Both the position numbers and the translations under genes were made by a program. Below the pieces are notes generated by a model that ran no database searches, had not been told where the DNA came from, and saw only the letters and a list, made by a program, of their open reading frames with translations. Positions 8,188 to 16,962 of a stretch of DNA of 64,000 nt are shown piece after piece. The stretch is from Paenibacillus_D sp047238105. Its GTDB lineage: Bacteria; Bacillota; Bacilli; Paenibacillales; Paenibacillaceae. The stretch covers positions 1 through 64,000 of the forward strand of contig NZ_JBDFMD010000001.1 in assembly GCF_047238105.1 (NCBI RefSeq), read 5' to 3'. How positions within the stretch are numbered: the first letter of the stretch is position 1; each line of letters opens with the position of its first letter.

Positions 8188-8207
8188 ACTTGCAATTTAC
8201 AACTATT
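8188..8207 (+). promoter_or_regulatory. MarR box O2
   Basis: A 20-bp sequence identical to the box at 7671-7690 except for one base (position 9 of the box). It lies in the intergenic region between marR and the flavin monooxygenase gene. Confidence 0.55.
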
Positions 8208-8231
8208 ATCCTAAGAAGAATCCTAAGAAGA
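8208..8231 (+). repeat. tandem 12-bp duplication
   Basis: ATCCTAAGAAGA occurs twice head to tail, immediately after box O2. It changes the spacing between O2 and O3 but has no other apparent role. Confidence 0.6.
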
Positions 8232-8296
8232 TCCGATTCATATGCTTATGAAGATAATGCGTGTATGCCATTGGACAAGCAAGTTACTTCGAAATT

Positions 8297-8316
8297 ACTT
8301 GCATTTTACAAATAAA
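8297..8316 (+). promoter_or_regulatory. MarR box O3
   Basis: A third, weaker copy that matches O2 at 16 of 20 positions. It ends 14 bp before the ATG of the flavin monooxygenase gene and overlaps the start of its leader. Confidence 0.45.
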
Positions 8317-8330
8317 TGAGGGAACTTACT

Positions 8331-9401
8331 ATGACTAACGTATGGGATGTTATCGTAATTGGCGGAGGTCAGGCTGGTATGGCTTCCGGTTACTATTTAA
8401 TGAAAAATGAACTTCAATTCTTGATCCTGGAGGCTAGTGGTCAAGTGGGGGGATCTTGGCCCTATTATTATGACAGTTTAAAACTATTCTCTCCGGCCTC
8501 CTTATCCTCTCTCCCAGGAATGAAGATAGCTGCAGAGAGCACGCACTATCCGTTGCGAAATGAGGTCATCCAGTACCTAAATGACTATGCCAAAAGCTTT
8601 CATCTACCCATTCGGCTAAATCAAAAAGTGACGGCTATAGAGAAAAGCAAGGAGGGTTTTGAAATCCGCACGGGCACCGGTGACGTTTATCTGACAAGAA
8701 CAATTATTAATGCTTCCGGCTCGTTTCACAGCCCTTACACGCCTGATATTAAAGGCAGGGACCTTTTCCAAGGGAAGGTACTTCACTCCTCTCTGTACCG
8801 TAATACAGAGCCTTTTAAAGATCAACGAGTAGTTGTCGTGGGGAGAGGTAACTCTGCCGTGCAAATTGCCGTAGAGTTATCTGATAGCAGTCATACGACA
8901 CTGGCTGTACTGAAGCCCGTAGCGTTTGTTAAACAAAAGGTATTGGGTATTGACCTCCATTATTGGTTGAGAGGAACCGGCTTAGACACGTTCCCGTTCT
9001 GGCGTTTAGGCAAAAAAGCTCCGGCTCCGACAGCAGCAGCCGATTTAGGAGAATACAAAACAAAACTGGAATCAGGTAGGCCGGATCAACTCCAGATGTT
9101 CTCATCTTTTGATAATGAAGGCGTCGTTTGGTCCAATGGAAAGCGAGAGAAAGTCGATACCGTCATTTTTGCTACGGGGTATCGACCCAGCCTTCCCTTT
9201 TTAAGGCCTCTGGGAGCCCTTGATAACGACGGGAAGCCATCACAGACAGCAGGAGTTAGTCTAACCGTCCCTGGGCTTTATTTTGTCGGTTTAGAAGGTC
9301 AGCGTTCCTTTGCCTCAGCAACATTAAGGGGGGTGGGGCCTGACGCGAAGTTTGTCATCAGCAAATTGATCAAACATCTAAAATCAGTTAAAAAAGCCTG
9401 A
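8331..9401 (+). CDS. arsO: flavin-dependent monooxygenase, ArsO-like
   Basis: A 356-aa flavoprotein with FAD motif GGGQAG near the N-terminus, an NADPH motif GRGNSA in the middle and the late motif IFATGYRPS, the layout of single-component flavin monooxygenases. Homologues next to ars genes are called ArsO, a putative arsenic-linked oxygenase whose reaction is not firmly known. The start at 8331 is preferred over the in-frame ATG at 8316 because GAGGGA lies at 8318-8323. It is followed 19 bp later by arsD. A role on another oxidisable toxin is possible. Confidence 0.75.
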   Translation: MTNVWDVIVIGGGQAGMASGYYLMKNELQFLILEASGQVGGSWPYYYDSLKLFSPASLSSLPGMKIAAESTHYPLRNEVIQYLNDYAKSFHLPIRLNQKVTAIEKSKEGFEIRTGTGDVYLTRTIINASGSFHSPYTPDIKGRDLFQGKVLHSSLYRNTEPFKDQRVVVVGRGNSAVQIAVELSDSSHTTLAVLKPVAFVKQKVLGIDLHYWLRGTGLDTFPFWRLGKKAPAPTAAADLGEYKTKLESGRPDQLQMFSSFDNEGVVWSNGKREKVDTVIFATGYRPSLPFLRPLGALDNDGKPSQTAGVSLTVPGLYFVGLEGQRSFASATLRGVGPDAKFVISKLIKHLKSVKKA

Positions 9402-9420
9402 ATAGAGGGAGGAACTTACC

Positions 9421-9783
9421 ATGAAAAAGTTCGAGATTTTTGAAGCTGCTGGATGCTGTTCGACTGGTGTTACTAATCCTGAGGAAAAGCGCAACGCCAT
9501 TCAATTTGCTGTTGCATTAAACCAGTTGTCGAGTCTCGGGTTTGATGTGAACCGCTACAACCTCTTAAGTGATACAACACACTTTCAGTCGAATCAAGCG
9601 CTGCAGCAACTGTTAATCCAAGCTCCGAATGCATTACCCATATGCATCTTTGATGGAACGGTGGTTAAAACCCATGCTTTTCCTTCCAACGAAGAGTTGG
9701 CTACGTGGTTCCGGATAGATGACGAACATTTGGAGGGAAAACAGCAGATTACATTTCAATCTTTTAAGAAAGAGGAGCGATGA
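9421..9783 (+). CDS. arsD: ArsD arsenic metallochaperone
   Basis: A 120-aa protein of normal ArsD length. ArsD carries As(III) to the ArsA ATPase and is a weak repressor in some operons. The N-terminal motif reads AGCCSTGVT: Cys12 and Cys13 are kept, but the third classical ligand, Cys18, is Thr. One further cysteine occurs later in LPICIF. Metal transfer may therefore be weaker, which is notable as the downstream arsA is broken. It is preceded by GGGAGG and ends one base before the arsA ATG. Confidence 0.88.
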   Translation: MKKFEIFEAAGCCSTGVTNPEEKRNAIQFAVALNQLSSLGFDVNRYNLLSDTTHFQSNQALQQLLIQAPNALPICIFDGTVVKTHAFPSNEELATWFRIDDEHLEGKQQITFQSFKKEER

Positions 9784-9784
9784 C

Positions 9785-10918
9785 ATGACTTATTTCCCGC
9801 AATTTACAATAGAACAAATCCCGATGACTCCGTTTATGTTCTTCACCGGCAAAGGTGGGGTAGGTAAAACGTCAACCGCATGTTCGACTGCTGTTGTCCT
9901 TGCCGACCAAGGCAAGCGAATCCTGCTCGTAAGTACGGATCCCGCATCAAACCTGCAGGACGTGTTTGAGACAGACCTGGATATGAATCATAAAAAAATC
10001 CCTGGGGTTCCGGGTCTGTTTGTGGCTAATCTGGATCCTGAGGAGGCTGCCTCCCGGTACCGAGAAGACGTCATAGGACCTTACCGGGGGAAATTGCCGG
10101 AAGCTGTCCTTAACCAAATGGAGGAGCAGTTATCTGGTTCATGTACGGTAGAAATCGCATCGTTTAATGCGTTTTCACATCTTTTGACCGATAAAGAGTC
10201 GACCGGAGACTATGATTATATTATTTTCGATACAGCCCCGACAGGCCATACGCTTCGACTACTGCAATTGCCTAATGCATGGAACGACTTTCTGCATAAC
10301 AGTAAGGAAGGAACGACAACCGGAGGCTTGTTGGCCGGCTTAGCTGCCCGCAAAGAGATGTATAACCAAGCGGTCAGTGTATTAGGCGATGCATTGAAGA
10401 CCACGCTGATTCTGGTCACGCGGCCAGACGCAGCACCTTTAAAAGAAGCTGCCCGTGCCTCCCGTGAACTGTCAGAGACAGGGTTAAACAATCAGATTCT
10501 TATTGTGAATGGACTGCTATTACAGCCTCTGGAGGGAGACGCTGTGGCCACAACATTTGCCAGCAGACAGCGGTCTGCATTAGCTAACATGTCAGAACGT
10601 TTATTAGCAATACCGACCTACGCGGTACCACTGGCGCCCTTTAATGTGACCGGACTGGAGAATGTGCGTCGATTATTTGCCCAAAAACAGGAGGCCCAAC
10701 CGGCCGTTAATGACATAGCTACTATAGAGACTTCACAACTGAGGGCCATCATTGACGAAGTTGAATCACAGGGACAGCGAATAATTTTTACGATGGGCAA
10801 AGGTGGCGTTGGAAAAACAACTGTTGCCAGCGCACTTGCTTTAGAATTGGCCGAGCGAGGATATAGTCGCGAACTACCGGGAAGAAGTCATGAGCCAGGC
10901 AAGGGAAACGATGGATGA
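9785..10918 (+). pseudogene. arsA: ArsA ATPase, N-terminal half and start of second half (frame broken)
   Basis: ArsA is the ATPase that powers ArsB; it has two P-loop halves of about 290 aa each. This frame encodes a complete A1 half (P-loop GKGGVGKT near residue 25, STDPA switch, DTAPTGHT), the linker, and the second P-loop GKGGVGKT. After LAERGY the frame runs into a short unrelated tail and a stop at 10918. About 35-40 residues, including the second DPA switch, are missing before similarity resumes in another frame. The true start is 9785 behind AGAGGAG. It follows arsD by one base. A truncated product with one working half is conceivable. Confidence 0.8.
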
Positions 10919-11456
10919 ACAGGGGGTTGCATATGCTGCGGAAGAGCTTAATTCACCCTGCACCGAAGAAATTGCTGTTTTCCGGGCATTTGCCGGGTTA
11001 GTAGATCGTGCCCAAGATGAAATTATCATCATTGATACGGCGCCGTCTGGCCATACTCTGTTATTGTTAGATGCAACAGAAGCATATCACAAAGAGATTG
11101 CTCACTCTTCAGGAACCATCCCAGAATCGGTCAAAAACTTACTGCCACGTTTACGTAACCAAAAGGAAACGGCGGTTGTCCTGGTCACTCTTCCTGAAAC
11201 CACGCCTGTCTTTGAGGCAGAACGTTTAAGATCTGATTTAGAACGAGCAGGGATTACAACAAAGTGGTGGATAGTAAACCAAAGCATGATGCTCTCCGGT
11301 ACTCAGGATCCCATATTGCGAGCCCGAGCTGAGAGCGAGTATTCCTGGATTAGACGAGTAGAGGAGTTGTCTTCAAATCAATATGTGCTCCTTCCATGGT
11401 ATCCGTCAGAAATAACAGGCTATGCTCAGCTTAGACAATTTGCTTCTTCTCAATAA
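10890..11456 (+). pseudogene. arsA: ArsA ATPase, C-terminal part of second half
   Basis: A 188-codon frame with the remainder of the ArsA second half: SPCTEEIAVFRAF, IDTAPSGHT and LVTLPETTPV, all hallmarks of the A2 domain. It has no P-loop. ArsA-like codons extend a little upstream of the ATG at 10890 (VANYREEV), so the ORF start is not a true gene start; only a GAAGAAG lies before it. With 9785-10918 it makes one arsA gene disrupted by an internal, frame-changing deletion near 10865-10870. Confidence 0.8.
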
Positions 11457-11486
11457 AGGAGAGGGGCAAAACATCACATGTAACAC

Positions 11487-11516
11487 AAAGTGTCCAATGA
11501 TAAGTGGACACTTTTC
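11487..11516 (+). terminator. terminator of second arsenic cluster
   Basis: A 10-bp perfect stem AAAGTGTCCA / TGGACACTTT with an 8-nt loop runs into TTTTC, 30 bp after the arsA stop. Confidence 0.85.
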
Positions 11517-11570
11517 AATTTTTCTGTTATGTCTTCTTTATCGTATGATGTGTTAGAAATAAGTCATTGC

Positions 11571-11921
11571 TTATTCTATTCCTCGTGATTTCCAGGATAA
11601 TACTTGTTCCATAAGAAGCCTATTTTGTTCATTCATTCGTAATTTTTCTAATTTTGATTCCGTTTTTCTTTCCTCCTCACTCATCGATTTTCTTTTCAAT
11701 AGAGTCTCCAATATGTAAGATCGATTACTCTCAGGATTAAGTTCTTTTCTTAGCATTTCTTTCCCCCACGTTTCACCATCATTCCATGCCATCTGCAACT
11801 GAAATGCGACCTGATCAGCAAGCGTTTCGGTTGGTAACTCGAGTATTTCTGTCTCTGCGACGCCATCGGCCATAATAACAACAAATCGATTGTTTCGAAT
11901 GATTGAATAAAACATGTACAA
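11571..11921 (-). CDS. hypothetical protein, 116 aa
   Basis: A small charged protein I do not recognise. It has a hydrophobic N-terminal stretch (residues 1-17) and a long Glu/Lys-rich helical C-terminal half. There is no signal peptide or metal motif. AAGGAGC lies upstream of the start on the minus strand. It points against the ars cluster and stands alone. Confidence 0.6.
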   Translation of the reverse strand: MYMFYSIIRNNRFVVIMADGVAETEILELPTETLADQVAFQLQMAWNDGETWGKEMLRKELNPESNRSYILETLLKRKSMSEEERKTESKLEKLRMNEQNRLLMEQVLSWKSRGIE

Positions 11922-12854
11922 TAGCTCCTTACTTGATTAATCTGAGTTTCCTGCTTGGAAGCTAAATGAACTTCCCGTCTTAGAGTTAAGGAATATAAGT
12001 GAGTATCTAGGAGAGGAACAAGGCGTGAGTGCTTTGGTAGTCACAAAACATATGATCATTTTATCAAAATAATAGAATCGACGTTTTCAAGCAGGCGTAA
12101 GAAGTTGTTTCTTCTCCTGTAGAGACGGGAATTATGTAGTTGATCGTAAGCCAGCAGGAAACCTGATAGAGGCATCAGGGAATTGAGACCGAGGGCGACG
12201 AAGGTCGTTGATAGTTTGGAGGAGGAATCATTTTCAACTGCCACAATGCAATGTGTCATAGAAGCGTTATGTTGCATCGAACCGGACCCTGGTGAAAGTC
12301 CCGGTCAGACGTAAGATGGTGTCCAATGAGTTCCATTTCAGAGTGCGTCTTTTTACGTTTCACAACCTTGCCGCTAACTACTTCTGCATCCGGCCCATCT
12401 ACAGTGGGGCCAATATACACTATTGCTGTATCATTATTATTAGAGGGTAGCAAAGAACAGAAAGCAGTTCAATTTAAATTTATGTAAGTAATGGTACCAA
12501 AGAGGTCTAATAACAAGGCACAGCTACCTTCAAGTTAATACAATCTATCAAAGACGTAAACTTTACGACGCTAAAACAGTTCTTTGAAAATTCAAATAAC
12601 CTCCTCACACATTTGGAATAAAGCTGACATTTGGTTACTCAAAGTATAGCAATTTTTCTTGATGTTGATGTAAAATATAGGAAGGTTCTTATCGTACGTT
12701 GCTCCCAATTGACGAGGTTCGGCACCTTGATGGGCCCAGCATCTCAGTCGTCATGATAAGCTGCCTTAATAACATGATTCGAAAGATGGACCAAGCGAAG
12801 ACAAATATTAATTGTTAGCTTGACTTTAAATAATATAGGAACGAGGCTGAGAAG
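11922..12854. other. gene-less stretch of 0.9 kb with a structured block
   Basis: I see no convincing coding region here; the short open frames lack good ribosome sites or look non-coding. The part at about 12100-12310 is GC-richer than its flanks and holds several hairpins, such as ACCGGAC / GTCCCGGT at 12281-12305 around GGTGAAA, and GACC / GGTC near 12186-12205. It may be a decayed gene, a fragment of a structured RNA or an element remnant. Confidence 0.4.
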
Positions 12855-13073
12855 ATGGATTGGAATGCATTTGTCAGCAATGTAGGCTCAGGAATCATTG
12901 CTACCGTTTTAGGGGGGATACTACTGTCGCTCATAATAGGTGCTGGTATAATCATTAGATATAATAATAAATCCACTAATAAAATTGTTCAAAAGGGAAA
13001 TGGAAACTATGCGTCCATTGATGTCGCTACAGAAAGAACTAAAGACAAAGAAATAAATAATGGTAAGGAGTAA
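12855..13073 (+). CDS. small single-pass membrane protein, 72 aa
   Basis: One strongly hydrophobic helix (about residues 12-36) is followed by a polar cytoplasmic tail with the segment QKGNGNYASID. The start has a modest GAGG Shine-Dalgarno. It ends 7 bp before the 456-aa gene, so the two are almost certainly cotranscribed. No known family is recognised. It could be a membrane anchor or effector for the partner protein. Confidence 0.6.
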   Translation: MDWNAFVSNVGSGIIATVLGGILLSLIIGAGIIIRYNNKSTNKIVQKGNGNYASIDVATERTKDKEINNGKE

Positions 13074-13080
13074 AAACCAA

Positions 13081-14451
13081 ATGTTTAAGAAATGGTTAAG
13101 CAGGATAAAACAGCGCGGTGAAAATAACATTGCCTTGATCAATTCAGAAGTGAATGTGATGGTAAAACATTCAGTATATGAAGACCTAGCTCGTCTTACA
13201 CAAGCTGGAGATTACGAGCAAATAGCTAACCTTATGAAAGAATTTCAAAAGAGGGTCGAAACAAGTCATCCTTGCTATCCGCATTATCGATATAGAGTAA
13301 AAAAAGCTCCAGATGGCACTATGTACTTTGAGCATGAACCTGTAAATCGTGAGGCATCTAGACAGTTACCTTTAACCTATAATCTACAATTTAGTTTAAA
13401 GGATAATATATTGCAGCAAGAAGGAAAATCAATTGACGATGTGCTTGAAAAAGCGTATGCCACTCAAGAAGTAGTACATATCGATTTAATTGCGTTACAA
13501 GCTATAATAGCTGATCAGCAAGTTGAAACACCGTTGCTTGATAAAATGATAACTGATTTCGACTGGGTTATTAAACCATTAGAAGTACCTGCTCCTTTAA
13601 AACTATCTCTTCATATTATAGCAGCAACAAGTGGAGAGCGGTACGATATAATTCCTTACTTCGAATTAACCTTAGCTGACCTAAATTTAAAAAAAGATAT
13701 GTATGTCTTTAATAATCATCGACAAGAGGGAGCAAAGTTGTTTATTCGATTGGAAGTGCCCCGGGTGGATATTCGAAATGCTACTTCACGAGTAAAAACA
13801 AATGCTTTACTACATTTCGAGATTAACCCTAATTTCAAAAATGAAGTTGATACACTTTTACGTTTTCAAACCTTCTTTAAAATAGCCGAGGAAGATAGTA
13901 TAATCCTTATCAAAAATGTTATTTCACATGAAACGTTTGTTGAAGTCGATTTGTCTAATTTTAAACTAAAACCCAATGGGATTGGAACTACAGAATCAAT
14001 TGAACTGTTAAAAAAGCTAAAAATATATGAAGATTTCTTTTCGGTTAGTTTTAGAGTTCCTGATCGGTTGGAAGCCAATGATAGAGAAGGGCTAAAAGTT
14101 CTAGAAAGTATTTATTCAAAAACTCCAATTATATTTAATTATAAGGATATAAGTGTTCGTATTGAACAGAAATCTGATTTAGAGAAAATCATTAAGCTGT
14201 ATGAGGAAAAGTCAGTCACTGGAATTGAAGTTTTTGAAAGCAGTGAAAAACATGAAGCAAAACTTCTAATCCTTGGTGCAACTATCCCACTTCAGGAGAA
14301 AAGAACTTTATATAAAAGTACACGAGTAGAAAACCTTGAGCTGCTCAAGAGAAAGCTTCAGTATATGGAAGATGGAGATGTAGTTAACTTTCGTTTGCTG
14401 CCTGGCTCGAGTTCCGAAGTAAAAGAAACCTATAAGCTTTTACCTAAATAA
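13081..14451 (+). CDS. uncharacterised protein, 456 aa
   Basis: A soluble, mixed alpha/beta protein with no transmembrane segment and no motif I recognise. The N-terminal ~75 residues are basic and helical; the middle is rich in beta-like stretches (LPLTYNLQFSLKDN, LKLSLHIIAA). The ATG at 13081 is chosen because AAGGAG lies about 10 bases before it; the in-frame ATG at 13060 overlaps the previous gene and has no ribosome site. It is AT-rich like the island. With 12855-13073 it forms a two-gene unit of unknown function. Confidence 0.7.
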   Translation: MFKKWLSRIKQRGENNIALINSEVNVMVKHSVYEDLARLTQAGDYEQIANLMKEFQKRVETSHPCYPHYRYRVKKAPDGTMYFEHEPVNREASRQLPLTYNLQFSLKDNILQQEGKSIDDVLEKAYATQEVVHIDLIALQAIIADQQVETPLLDKMITDFDWVIKPLEVPAPLKLSLHIIAATSGERYDIIPYFELTLADLNLKKDMYVFNNHRQEGAKLFIRLEVPRVDIRNATSRVKTNALLHFEINPNFKNEVDTLLRFQTFFKIAEEDSIILIKNVISHETFVEVDLSNFKLKPNGIGTTESIELLKKLKIYEDFFSVSFRVPDRLEANDREGLKVLESIYSKTPIIFNYKDISVRIEQKSDLEKIIKLYEEKSVTGIEVFESSEKHEAKLLILGATIPLQEKRTLYKSTRVENLELLKRKLQYMEDGDVVNFRLLPGSSSEVKETYKLLPK

Positions 14452-14555
14452 TCAAATCATATTTCAGATCAATTCTTATATCAAGATCGGAGACCTCTCC
14501 GGATGAAGTTAAAGACTGGAAATATCAATCGTATTTTGAAAGGGGGGAGTAAGCA

Positions 14556-14747
14556 ATGGAAGTCTATATGCTTAAAGTAAAGATGAAAACTGGTGAGGAA
14601 CTCATTGGTATGATAGATGGGGAACAGTACAATGATACGTTGTGGTTAACAACCGGTCCCAATTCAAAAGTTGACCTAAAACGCGATAACATTGAGCGTC
14701 TGGAGCGATTAAGACCAGATGCGAAACGAATATTTTTTTTAATGTAA
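14556..14747 (+). CDS. small Sm/SH3-like protein, 63 aa
   Basis: A short protein with the pattern VKMKTGEELIGMIDG...DTLWLT, reminiscent of a small beta-barrel (Sm-like) fold. It has a strong Shine-Dalgarno, AAGGGGGGAG. It stands 104 bp after the 456-aa gene and 64 bp before the DUF4238 gene. The fold suggestion is by eye only. Confidence 0.55.
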   Translation: MEVYMLKVKMKTGEELIGMIDGEQYNDTLWLTTGPNSKVDLKRDNIERLERLRPDAKRIFFLM

Positions 14748-14811
14748 TTTTAGAATTACTTTCTGTAATCCATCGTTTAATTATATGTAAACAAAGGGAG
14801 CGACTATTGTA

Positions 14812-15774
14812 ATGCGGGAGCAAAAGGAAAAAAGAAATCATCACTATATACCAATTTTTCATCTTGCAAACTTCACTAAAAAGGGAACGAAAGATAGCAC
14901 ACTTTATGCGTTTGATACTCTAACTGGAAATCAGCATGACTCAAAACCAAAAAGTGTAGCATTTTCCAAGAAACTTTATAGTATCGAGTTGCCTGATACC
15001 CCCTCAGATTTAATTGAGAACACATTCATGGATCTTGAAACTAAGACTGCACCGATAATACGTAATCTATGTGAGACAAATCAGATGCCAGTTGACAGCG
15101 ATTATAACTACCTTATGAATTACTTAGCGCTTCTTGAAGTACGAACACCCACAATGAGAGAGAGCTTTTCTGGCTTAATGGAAGACATGCTGAAGTCGAT
15201 CATGCATGAAATGGTCGCTACCGAAGAGCGTTTCGAAGCTACACGAAAGGGGATGGCAAATGAGGGTTATAAACTGCCAATATCGCCGTACATGAAGATA
15301 AAAGAATTTGTACAAGAAGACAGATATTCTATTTCTTTTAACAACAATAATCACGTACACAATGTATTGCATGCGATGGATGCCATCATTCAACCTCTAA
15401 GCTCTAGGAATTGGTCTATAGTTTACTGTCCAAATACATTGGGAGATTTTATTTGTTCCGACCATCCCGTTAGCCTCCATTGGATTAAGAAAAAAGAAAG
15501 AGGTGTTTTCTCTTCTCCGGGACATGGTCTTCTTGGAACTGAAGTGACGGTACCACTTAGCAGTCGAGTTATGCTATTGGGACGTTTTGAAAAATACATG
15601 CCAAATAAAATTGTACTTGATAGCCGTTTGAATCTCGCTATTCTTAATAGTTATAGCAGTATGAACTGTAGTCGCTTTATCTTTTCGCGCAAAGAAGATT
15701 TCGTCTGGTATACCAATGAAGATAAAATTGGAACTCTTGCTGATTTCAGACGTGCGATTCTTAAAGAAAAGTAA
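14812..15774 (+). CDS. DUF4238 domain-containing protein, 320 aa
   Basis: A full-length member of DUF4238. The N-terminus has the typical NHHYIPIFHLANFT pattern (paired histidines); the central part is helical; the later motif CSDHPV matches TSDHPV in the broken copy at the left edge. Function is unknown; members are often found in mobile islands. AAGGGAG precedes the ATG. A weak hairpin (TCCCC / GGGGA, 15779-15795) follows the stop. Confidence 0.75.
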   Translation: MREQKEKRNHHYIPIFHLANFTKKGTKDSTLYAFDTLTGNQHDSKPKSVAFSKKLYSIELPDTPSDLIENTFMDLETKTAPIIRNLCETNQMPVDSDYNYLMNYLALLEVRTPTMRESFSGLMEDMLKSIMHEMVATEERFEATRKGMANEGYKLPISPYMKIKEFVQEDRYSISFNNNNHVHNVLHAMDAIIQPLSSRNWSIVYCPNTLGDFICSDHPVSLHWIKKKERGVFSSPGHGLLGTEVTVPLSSRVMLLGRFEKYMPNKIVLDSRLNLAILNSYSSMNCSRFIFSRKEDFVWYTNEDKIGTLADFRRAILKEK

Positions 15775-15879
15775 AATGTCCCCTCTTGTGGGGAATATAT
15801 AAATTTGTTGCCACGAGTATGCGAATTGCGAAACACGCCATCCAAGCCAGTCCTTACAAACTCCTCTGAAAATGAAAAC

Positions 15880-15929
15880 TTTACTTCACAAAATAACTAT
15901 TTCGTGAAGTAAATAATTGATGTTATAAT
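15880..15929 (+). promoter_or_regulatory. recombinase promoter with 10-bp inverted repeat
   Basis: TTTACTTCAC (15880-15889) and GTGAAGTAAA (15904-15913) are perfect inverted repeats with 14 bp between them. A TATAAT at 15924-15929 has TTCGTG (15901-15906) 17 bp upstream, so the right arm overlaps the -35 box. This arrangement suits autoregulation of the recombinase gene or an accessory binding site. Confidence 0.5.
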
Positions 15930-15953
15930 TGAAAGGGAGAGGGGCGTAGCCAA

Positions 15954-16922
15954 ATGAATAAACACAGTATCGATAATCTGATTGATTCCTTTACAATATA
16001 CCTAGAAGTCAACAAAAATTACGCAAAGGGAACCGTTGAAGTTTATAATCATACGATCGTACGGCTTACCTCCTGGCTTAAAGAAGCAAAAGACATTACA
16101 TATATTGAAGACGTATCAGCTAATGACCTTCAGTTATTTCTAGGAACACTAAGACATCCTAAATCCACAAAAGATAAAGTTAACTCAAAATCGGGAAAAG
16201 TTTTTGCGGCCGCGACAAGGGCGCGCATCGTTTCGGCTATTAAATCGTTTTTTAAATGGGCCGTTAAACTACAATACCTCCAGTATGACGTATCTCAGTA
16301 TATTGAAAACCCTAAACTTGGAGAAAGACTTCCCAAAAGTCTATCTCTACAGGATGCCATGAAATTTGAACAATTCGCTGCAAAACGTAAATTTAAAGAA
16401 AGAGATTCATTGATAACTACGTTGTTTTTAATACTTGGATTGCGTGTTTCCGAACTTGTAAGTATTGATCTCGAGAATTTCAACGAGGACGATGGGTCGC
16501 TTACAATCATTGGTAAAGGAAATAAGGAAAGAAAACTTGTGTTGACAACTAAAATTATAAGAGCCCTGGAAGCTTATAAACCAACCAGGAAATTGATTCT
16601 TCAAAAACGCAATCGAAAAGAGGAAGCAGCTTTATTCATTTCGGAAAAACGAGGGCAGCGGTTAACAAGAAGATCGGTTGAACTAATTATTGAGGAGATT
16701 GCTAAAGCTGCCGGTGTTCGAGCAAATAATCATAAAGTTACACCACATAAGCTAAGACATACCTGTGCCACCGTTCTTTATAATGACGGTGAGGGAGCAG
16801 ATCTGTTAGCAATTGCCGATCTTTTGGGTCATGCTGACCCCAAAACAGCTACAATTTATACAAAAGTGAATATAGAGAAGATGCGTAAAATCGTAACATC
16901 AAACCCTCTAGAGTTAACTTGA
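15954..16922 (+). CDS. tyrosine recombinase/integrase
   Basis: A 322-aa XerC/D-like recombinase with an N-terminal SAM-like core-binding domain (about 1-110) and a C-terminal catalytic domain. The catalytic set is complete: Arg164 (GLRVSE), Lys188, His265 and Arg268 (HKLRH), His293 (LGHAD) and Tyr302 (IYTKV). AAAGGGAGAGGGG lies upstream. It is the last gene of the AT-rich island, next to a five-copy repeat array. It may be the island's own integrase or cargo of a larger transposon. Confidence 0.88.
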   Translation: MNKHSIDNLIDSFTIYLEVNKNYAKGTVEVYNHTIVRLTSWLKEAKDITYIEDVSANDLQLFLGTLRHPKSTKDKVNSKSGKVFAAATRARIVSAIKSFFKWAVKLQYLQYDVSQYIENPKLGERLPKSLSLQDAMKFEQFAAKRKFKERDSLITTLFLILGLRVSELVSIDLENFNEDDGSLTIIGKGNKERKLVLTTKIIRALEAYKPTRKLILQKRNRKEEAALFISEKRGQRLTRRSVELIIEEIAKAAGVRANNHKVTPHKLRHTCATVLYNDGEGADLLAIADLLGHADPKTATIYTKVNIEKMRKIVTSNPLELT

Positions 16923-16962
16923 TTTATGACATCATTGTTGTAAACCAAGCATCGTTTTTTGA

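Noticed and set aside
12281..12320. Cobalamin riboswitch or group II intron start from GGTGAAAGTCC
   Set aside because: No B12-box tail, no downstream cobalamin gene, and no reverse transcriptase or domain V sequence nearby.
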